From: an uncultured Aquincola sp. | GTDB taxonomy: Bacteria; Pseudomonadota; Gammaproteobacteria; Burkholderiales; Burkholderiaceae | Assembly: GCA_937883885.1 (NCBI GenBank) | Contig: CAKZXL010000934.1 | Location: forward strand, 1 to 9,941 | Direction of reading: 5' to 3' | Length of the DNA: 9,941 nucleotides | Part shown: positions 5,676-9,941 of the stretch, one piece after another | How positions within the stretch are numbered: the stretch's first letter is position 1 | How the letters are laid out: each line of letters opens with the position of its first letter | Made by a program: the position numbers and the translations under genes | The notes under the pieces: model-generated | Databases searched by the model: none | Seen by the model: only the letters and a program-made list of their open reading frames with translations | Told to the model about the DNA's origin: nothing

Positions 5676-5730
5676 GCCACCTGGCGCGCCGGCCGTCTAG
5701 CCTTGCGCGATCTTCTGTGACCCTGGCTTC

Positions 5731-6795
5731 ATGACGACCACTGCCCCCCGCGAGACCCTGGCTGCGGCCATTCCGCACCGCAAGGACATCCGCGCCTGGA
5801 TGGCGCCCATCGCCACCCGCAGCACTGCACGCGCCCTGGCGCTGACGGTGTTCGACATCCTCTTTTTCGCCGCGGCCCTGGCCGCCACCGTGCTGGCTTC
5901 GCACCCCCTGGTGCAGGTGGGCATGGCCTGCGTCACCGGCTTCGTGATCGCGCGGCTCTTCATCCTCGGCCACGACGCCTGCCACCAGGCCTTCACCCGC
6001 CACCGGCGGCTCAACCGCTGGCTGGGCCGCCTCGTGTTCCTGCCTTCGCTCACGCCCTACAGCCTGTGGGAGGTGGGGCACAACGTGGTGCACCACGGCT
6101 ACACCAACCTCAAGGGCTTCGACTTCGTGTGGGAGCCGCGCACCCTGGCCGAATACCAGGCCCTGCCGCGCTGGCGCCGTGGCCTGGAACGCGTCTACCG
6201 CAGCGGCTGGGCACCGTGGCTGTACTACCTGGTCGAGATCTGGTGGGCCCGCATGCTGTTTCCCAGCAAGCGGCACATGCCCACGCGGCGCGCCATCTTC
6301 ACCGCCGATGGCCTGCTGGTGACCGCCGCCGCGGCCGTGTGGATCGCCGGCCTGGTGGCCGCGGCCCGCGCCACCGGCCAATCGGCCGCCTGGCTGGTGG
6401 CGGTGGGCTTCGTGCTGCCCTTCCTGGTGTGGAACGGCTTCATCGGCTTCGTGGTGTACGTGCACCACACGCACACCGGCGTGGCCTGGTACCAGGACAA
6501 GAAGAGCTGGGCCGCGGCGCAGCCCTTCGTCTCGACCACGGTGCACCTGACCTTCCGCTCGGCCATGGGCAGTGCCCTGCACCACATCATGGAGCACACC
6601 GCCCACCACGTGGATATGAGCGTGCCGCTGTACCGCCTCAAGCGTGCGCAGAAGCTGCTGGAAGAGCGCATGCCTGGCTGCATCGTGGTGCAGCCCTTTT
6701 CATGGCGCTGGTACGCCCGCACCGCGCGGGCCTGCAAGCTGTACGACTACCAGCGCCAGTGCTGGACCGACTACCGCGGCCGCCCCAGCACCTGA
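5731..6795 (+). CDS. Membrane fatty acid desaturase (DesA/omega-6 type family)
   Basis: This 354-residue di-iron membrane desaturase inserts a double bond into an acyl chain using O2 and electrons from a ferredoxin- or cytochrome-type donor. The histidine boxes are present: HDACH (81-85), HNVVHH (117-122), and near the C-terminus HHIMEHTAHH (284-293). A further HHTHTG (245-250) precedes the last box. Hydrophobic segments at about 36-57, 62-80, 194-212 and 221-243 fit the usual four-helix topology. The motifs are those of the FA_desaturase family and most like bacterial delta-12/omega-6 enzymes, but regioselectivity cannot be read from sequence. The ATG at 5731 lacks a clear Shine-Dalgarno. 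Two putative operators lie upstream. Its last 25 bp overlap the 3' end of the convergent kinase gene. A carotenoid-modifying relative is less likely. Confidence 0.94.
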   Translation: MTTTAPRETLAAAIPHRKDIRAWMAPIATRSTARALALTVFDILFFAAALAATVLASHPLVQVGMACVTGFVIARLFILGHDACHQAFTRHRRLNRWLGRLVFLPSLTPYSLWEVGHNVVHHGYTNLKGFDFVWEPRTLAEYQALPRWRRGLERVYRSGWAPWLYYLVEIWWARMLFPSKRHMPTRRAIFTADGLLVTAAAAVWIAGLVAAARATGQSAAWLVAVGFVLPFLVWNGFIGFVVYVHHTHTGVAWYQDKKSWAAAQPFVSTTVHLTFRSAMGSALHHIMEHTAHHVDMSVPLYRLKRAQKLLEERMPGCIVVQPFSWRWYARTARACKLYDYQRQCWTDYRGRPST

Positions 6796-9509
6796 CGCAC
6801 CTTGCGCGCCAGCGCCTCGGCGGTGTAGGGCTTGGACAGCAGGTCCACGCCCACGTCCAGCCGGCCGTTGTGCACGATGGCGTTTTCGGTATAGCCCGAG
6901 GTGAACAGCACCGCGATGCCGGGCAGCCTTTCGCGGGCGCGGCGCGCCAGCTCGGGGCTGCGCAACGGGCCGGGCATCACCACGTCGGTGAACAGCAGGT
7001 CGATGGCGGTGCCACTGTCGATCACGCTCAAGGCGCTGGCGGCGTCGCGTGCCTTCAGCACCCGGTAGCCCAGCTCGGTGAGCAGCGACACCACGGTGTC
7101 GCGCACCTCGTCGTCGTCTTCCACCACCAGCACGGTTTCATGACCGCCTTGTGACTCGGTGTCGGCCGGGCCGGTGGGCAGGTCCTCGCCAGCGTGGGCG
7201 CGGGGCAGGTACAGCCGCACCGTGGTGCCTTCGCCCACCTCGCTGTAGAGCTTGACGTGGCCGCCCGACTGCTTGACGAAGCCGTACACCATCGACAGGC
7301 CCAGGCCGGTGCCCTTGCCCTCGGGCTTGGTGCTGAAGAAGGGCTCGAACACCCGGTCCAGCAGCTCCGGCGCAATGCCGCTGCCGGTGTCGGTGACGGC
7401 CAGCATCACGTAGTGGCCGGGCTGTACCTCGGGGTGCATGCGGGCGTAGTCGTCGTCCAGCATCGCATTGCCGGCTTCCAGCGTCAGGCGGCCGGCGCCG
7501 CCCATCGCGTCGCGGGCATTGATGGCCAGGTTGAGCACCGCGTTCTCCACCTGGCCGGGGTCGATGAAGGTGTTCCACAAGCCGCCGCTGACCACCGTCT
7601 CCAGCGCGATCTCCTCGCCCAGCGCCCGGCGCAGCATGTCGTCCATCTCGCGCATCAGGCGGCCCAGGTTCACCACCTTGGGCTCCAGCGGCTGGCGGCG
7701 GCCGAAGGCCAGCAGCTGCGAAGCCAGCTTGGCGCCGCGGGCCACGCCGGCCAGCGCCTTCTGCACCCGCTCCTGCGCCCGCGCATCGCTGCCCACGTAG
7801 CGCGACAGCAGCTGCAGGTTGCCGCTGACCACCTGCAGCAGGTTGTTGAAGTCGTGCGCCACGCCGCCGGTGAGCGCGCCCAGCGACTCCATGCGCTGGG
7901 CATGGCGCAGCGCTTCCTGCGCGGCCTCGCGCTCGGCCGATTCGCGGCGCAGCTGGTCCATGGCCAGCGCCAGCTCGGCGGTGCGGGCCTGCACCCGCTG
8001 CTCCAGCGAGTCGTTGAGCTGCTGCAGCGCCTCTTCCGCGCGGCGCTGGTGGGTCACGTCGTAGCCGTCGACAAAGATGCCGGTGGCCTGGCCTTCGTCG
8101 TCCAGCAGCGGCTGGTAGATCAGGTGCACATAACGTTCTTCGGGCACGCCGCCGGGCTCGCGCAGCAGGTGCACCGGCACGTTGCGGCCGGCATAGGGCC
8201 GGCGTGTGCTGTACACCTCGTCCAGCAGCTCGAAAAAGCCCTGGCCGCGCACCTCGGGCAAGGCCTCGCGCACGGTCAGGCCCAGCAGCTCGCGGTGGCC
8301 CACCAGGCTGGCGTAGGCGTCGTTGACCAGCACGAAGCGGTGCTCCGGCCCGGCCAGCAGGCACATGAAGCTGGGCGCCTGCTGGAACATGCGCTGCAGG
8401 CGGTCGCGTTCTTCGGCCACGCGGGCCTGTTCGGCCTCGAAGGCATCGGCACTGGCCAGGCTGGCCGCGATCTGGCCGGCCACCAGCCGCAGGAAGGCCA
8501 GGTAGTCCTCGTCGCAGCGGCGGAAAGGGTTCAGGCCCACCACCAGCGCGCCCAGCGGCCGGTCGGTGCCGCGGCCGATCAGCGGTGCCACCACGGCCTG
8601 CGTGGGCGCCTGGCCGAAGGGCCCGGTGGGCAGTGCCTGCAGCAGTGCGGGCGACAGGCACTCGTGCAGTTCCAGCAGCCGCGCCGGCGCGCCGCGCCAC
8701 ACCGCCTGCAAGGGCCAGTCGGCCGACAGCGGTCCCTCGGCCTGCAGCTCGGCCGGCCACGGCAGCTGCGGTGGCGCTGCGCCATGCAGCGGCGGCAGCC
8801 CGCTGCCGCACACGCGGTGCGCCACCGGCGTGTCGTCGGCGCCGGCCGGTTGATCGAACAGGTAGCCGGCAAAAAAGGGCAGGTCCACCTCGCTGGCGGC
8901 CAGCTGCGTTTCCACGCTGCGCAGCACCTCGGCCCGGCTCTTGGCGGTGGACAGGCCGGTGGCCAGGTCGCGCAGCGTGGCCAGCCGCCGCTCGCTGATC
9001 ACGCGGTCGGTCTCTTCGCTGACGGCGCAGAACACGCCCTCCACCTTTCCGCTGTCGCCGATCAAGGGGCTGTACGAGAAGGTATGGAAGGTTTCTTCGG
9101 GGTAGCCGTGGCGGTGCAGCACCAGCCGCAGCGCGCGGTCCCAGGTGGACTCGCCGTGCTGGTACACACGGGTCAGCCGCGGCTCGATCTCGGGCCAGAT
9201 CTCCGACCACAGCTGCCGGGTGGGCATGGCCAACGCATGCGGGTGCTTGTCGCCCAGCGTCGGCCGGTAAGCATCGTTGTAGAAAAAGGCGATGTCCGGG
9301 CCCCAGCCCAGCCACATCTCGAAGCGTGAGGTGAGCAGCAGCCGCAGCGCCACCTTCAGCGCATGCGGCCAGGCCTGCACCGGCCCCAGCGCGCTGGCCG
9401 ACCAGTCGTGGGCGCGCATCAGCCGCGCCATCTCGCCATCGCCGATGAACACCTCATCGGCGGGTGGGGCGACGGCGGCCGGGGGCGTGGAGGTGGGTTG
9501 GGAAGTCAT
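6771..9509 (-). CDS. Hybrid sensor histidine kinase (PAS-GAF-PAS-HisKA-HATPase-REC)
   Basis: This 912-residue protein, apparently soluble (no membrane helix), is a two-component hybrid kinase. Residues 22-170 form an atypical PAS domain (HDWSASALGPVQAWP, FFYNDAYRPTLG). Residues 171-355 look like GAF and 365-487 are a second PAS, followed by a coiled coil (488-540). HisKA carries the phospho-accepting His552 in GGVAHDFNNLL. The HATPase_c domain has the N box near N660-N664, DTGSGI at 707-712 and the G box GKGTGLGLSM. The receiver (793-909) has acidic EDDD, Asp842 in LLFTDVVMPG, and Lys893. There is no output domain, so phosphate must pass to another protein not seen here. The signal is unknown. 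The ATG at 9509 has AGGA 5 nt upstream; the open frame extends to 9668 but without support. It is divergent from the glucose dehydrogenase gene. Confidence 0.95.
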   Translation of the reverse strand: MTSQPTSTPPAAVAPPADEVFIGDGEMARLMRAHDWSASALGPVQAWPHALKVALRLLLTSRFEMWLGWGPDIAFFYNDAYRPTLGDKHPHALAMPTRQLWSEIWPEIEPRLTRVYQHGESTWDRALRLVLHRHGYPEETFHTFSYSPLIGDSGKVEGVFCAVSEETDRVISERRLATLRDLATGLSTAKSRAEVLRSVETQLAASEVDLPFFAGYLFDQPAGADDTPVAHRVCGSGLPPLHGAAPPQLPWPAELQAEGPLSADWPLQAVWRGAPARLLELHECLSPALLQALPTGPFGQAPTQAVVAPLIGRGTDRPLGALVVGLNPFRRCDEDYLAFLRLVAGQIAASLASADAFEAEQARVAEERDRLQRMFQQAPSFMCLLAGPEHRFVLVNDAYASLVGHRELLGLTVREALPEVRGQGFFELLDEVYSTRRPYAGRNVPVHLLREPGGVPEERYVHLIYQPLLDDEGQATGIFVDGYDVTHQRRAEEALQQLNDSLEQRVQARTAELALAMDQLRRESAEREAAQEALRHAQRMESLGALTGGVAHDFNNLLQVVSGNLQLLSRYVGSDARAQERVQKALAGVARGAKLASQLLAFGRRQPLEPKVVNLGRLMREMDDMLRRALGEEIALETVVSGGLWNTFIDPGQVENAVLNLAINARDAMGGAGRLTLEAGNAMLDDDYARMHPEVQPGHYVMLAVTDTGSGIAPELLDRVFEPFFSTKPEGKGTGLGLSMVYGFVKQSGGHVKLYSEVGEGTTVRLYLPRAHAGEDLPTGPADTESQGGHETVLVVEDDDEVRDTVVSLLTELGYRVLKARDAASALSVIDSGTAIDLLFTDVVMPGPLRSPELARRARERLPGIAVLFTSGYTENAIVHNGRLDVGVDLLSKPYTAEALARKVRQVLGRPR

Positions 9510-9624
9510 CGTGGTCCTGGGCACTGTCGACGGCAAATGCCAAGCCTGCGGACGGGCCACGACCCCGCAAGTGTCACCGCAGCCCGCGCCGACGCGCAGG
9601 AACAGCGATTGCCGACGCCCCGGC
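9510..9624. promoter_or_regulatory. Divergent promoter region between the kinase and dehydrogenase genes
   Basis: These 115 bp must hold both promoters if the chosen starts are right. I see no convincing -35/-10 pair or operator palindrome, only the AGGA of the kinase gene and short chance repeats (such as GGCA-AA-TGCC). Confidence 0.45.
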
Positions 9625-9941
9625 ATGAACATGATCTCGAGTTCGGCCGGGCGGCGACCCACCGCCACGGCCTTCTTCTTTGCATTGGCCGGCCTGGCCC
9701 TGCTGGGCGGCGGCGCCTGGCTGGTGGCGCTGGGCGGCTCTTTCTATTACGCGGTGGCGGGCCTGGCGCTGCTGGTCACGGCACTGCTGCTGTGGCGCGG
9801 CAGCCCCGCTTCGCTGCTGGTGTATGCGCTGCTGGTGCTGGGCACCGTGGCATGGTCGCTGTGGGAAGTGGGGCTGGACTGGTGGCCACTGGCCGCGCGC
9901 GGCGACGTGATCTTCGTGCTCGGGCTGTGGCTGCTCACGCC
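9625..9941 (+). CDS. gcd: Membrane-bound PQQ-dependent dehydrogenase, glucose dehydrogenase type (N-terminus only)
   Basis: The 105 residues visible before the window ends match the membrane anchor of quinoprotein glucose dehydrogenase, which oxidises glucose to gluconolactone in the periplasm and passes electrons to ubiquinone. The motif GGGAWLVALGGSFYYAVAGLAL (about residues 28-49) parallels E. coli Gcd (GGGWLVAIGGSWYYPIAGL). The later VAWSLWEVGLDWWPLAARGDVIFVLGLWLL corresponds to Gcd's WGVWEVGFDFWAL...RSDI region. At least three hydrophobic helices are visible (about 15-35, 40-57, 63-79). The catalytic beta-propeller lies beyond the edge, so quinate/shikimate dehydrogenase, which shares this anchor, cannot be excluded. 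The start at 9625 fits the family length; ATG at 9631 is an alternative. Neither has a good ribosome binding site. Confidence 0.88.
   Translation, partial: MNMISSSAGRRPTATAFFFALAGLALLGGGAWLVALGGSFYYAVAGLALLVTALLLWRGSPASLLVYALLVLGTVAWSLWEVGLDWWPLAARGDVIFVLGLWLLT

Larger units (their letters stand above)
5344..5730. other. 387-bp divergent control region between tonB and the desaturase gene
   Basis: No gene is supported here. The region is noticeably less GC-rich in places than the coding DNA. It contains, from left to right, the tonB ribosome binding site, a possible minus-strand -10 element (TATAGT, 5443 to 5438), an inverted repeat (5452-5470), a perfect palindrome (5623-5640) and an FNR-like box (5662-5675). 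A canonical Fur box (GATAAT-type repeats) is not visible, although tonB genes are often Fur-controlled. Confidence 0.8.

Noticed and set aside
5515..6609. A 364-codon minus-strand frame across the desaturase gene
   Set aside because: It is an antisense shadow. The plus strand shows all histidine boxes of a desaturase in one frame.
9510..9668. A 53-residue longer N-terminus for the hybrid kinase
   Set aside because: It would overlap the start of the divergent dehydrogenase, has no domain content and lacks a ribosome site as good as AGGA before 9509.
1..9941. Search by eye for tRNA, rRNA, CRISPR, insertion sequences, phage integrase or attachment sites
   Set aside because: No conserved tRNA arms, no regularly spaced repeats, no transposase motifs and no target-site duplications were seen. 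Composition and codon use look uniform across the window.

Overview
This window is GC-rich bacterial DNA. Protein content, dense packing and codon bias (G/C in nearly every third position) suggest a betaproteobacterium of the order Burkholderiales, in the Rubrivivax/Leptothrix/Roseateles neighbourhood. That placement is inferred from the style of the TonB/ExbB/ExbD proteins and a typical GC-rich intercistronic repeat, not from a marker gene.

Left half (about 1-5343), all on the minus strand. Read in transcription order it is tonB (GTG start, strong ribosome binding site), exbB, exbD1, exbD2, a secreted helical-repeat (TPR-like) protein, a metallo-beta-lactamase-fold hydrolase, and a short-chain dehydrogenase that runs off the left edge. 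Spacings are short: 82, 120, 9, about 19 and 41 nt, then a 4-nt start/stop overlap. I see no clear intrinsic terminator, so one long transcription unit is plausible. TonB, ExbB and the two ExbDs form the inner-membrane motor that energises outer-membrane TonB-dependent receptors. The TPR-like protein is probably a periplasmic partner. The last two genes are enzymes of unknown substrate. The exbB-exbD1 gap is filled by a dense inverted-repeat element, and the two exbD genes share a nearly identical 65-bp segment.

Middle (5344-5730) is the divergent control region between tonB and a fatty-acid desaturase gene on the plus strand. It holds a perfect 18-bp palindrome of TetR-operator style, an FNR/ANR-like box (TTGAT-N4-GTCAA), an 8-bp-arm hairpin and a possible -10 element for tonB. 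No Fur box was seen.

Right half. The membrane desaturase (5731-6795) has all expected histidine boxes. It meets tail to tail, with a 25-bp overlap, a 912-residue hybrid sensor kinase on the minus strand (PAS-GAF-PAS-HisKA-HATPase-receiver). Divergent from the kinase across 115 bp is the start of a membrane-bound PQQ-dependent glucose-dehydrogenase-type gene, cut by the right edge.

Most of the window is recognisable housekeeping or accessory metabolism. I found no clearly new system. The most interesting points are the double-operator control region of the desaturase, the repeat-filled exbB-exbD1 gap, the recombinogenic exbD pair, and the uncharacterised TPR/hydrolase/dehydrogenase tail of the TonB operon. 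No RNA gene, CRISPR array, insertion sequence or phage gene was seen.
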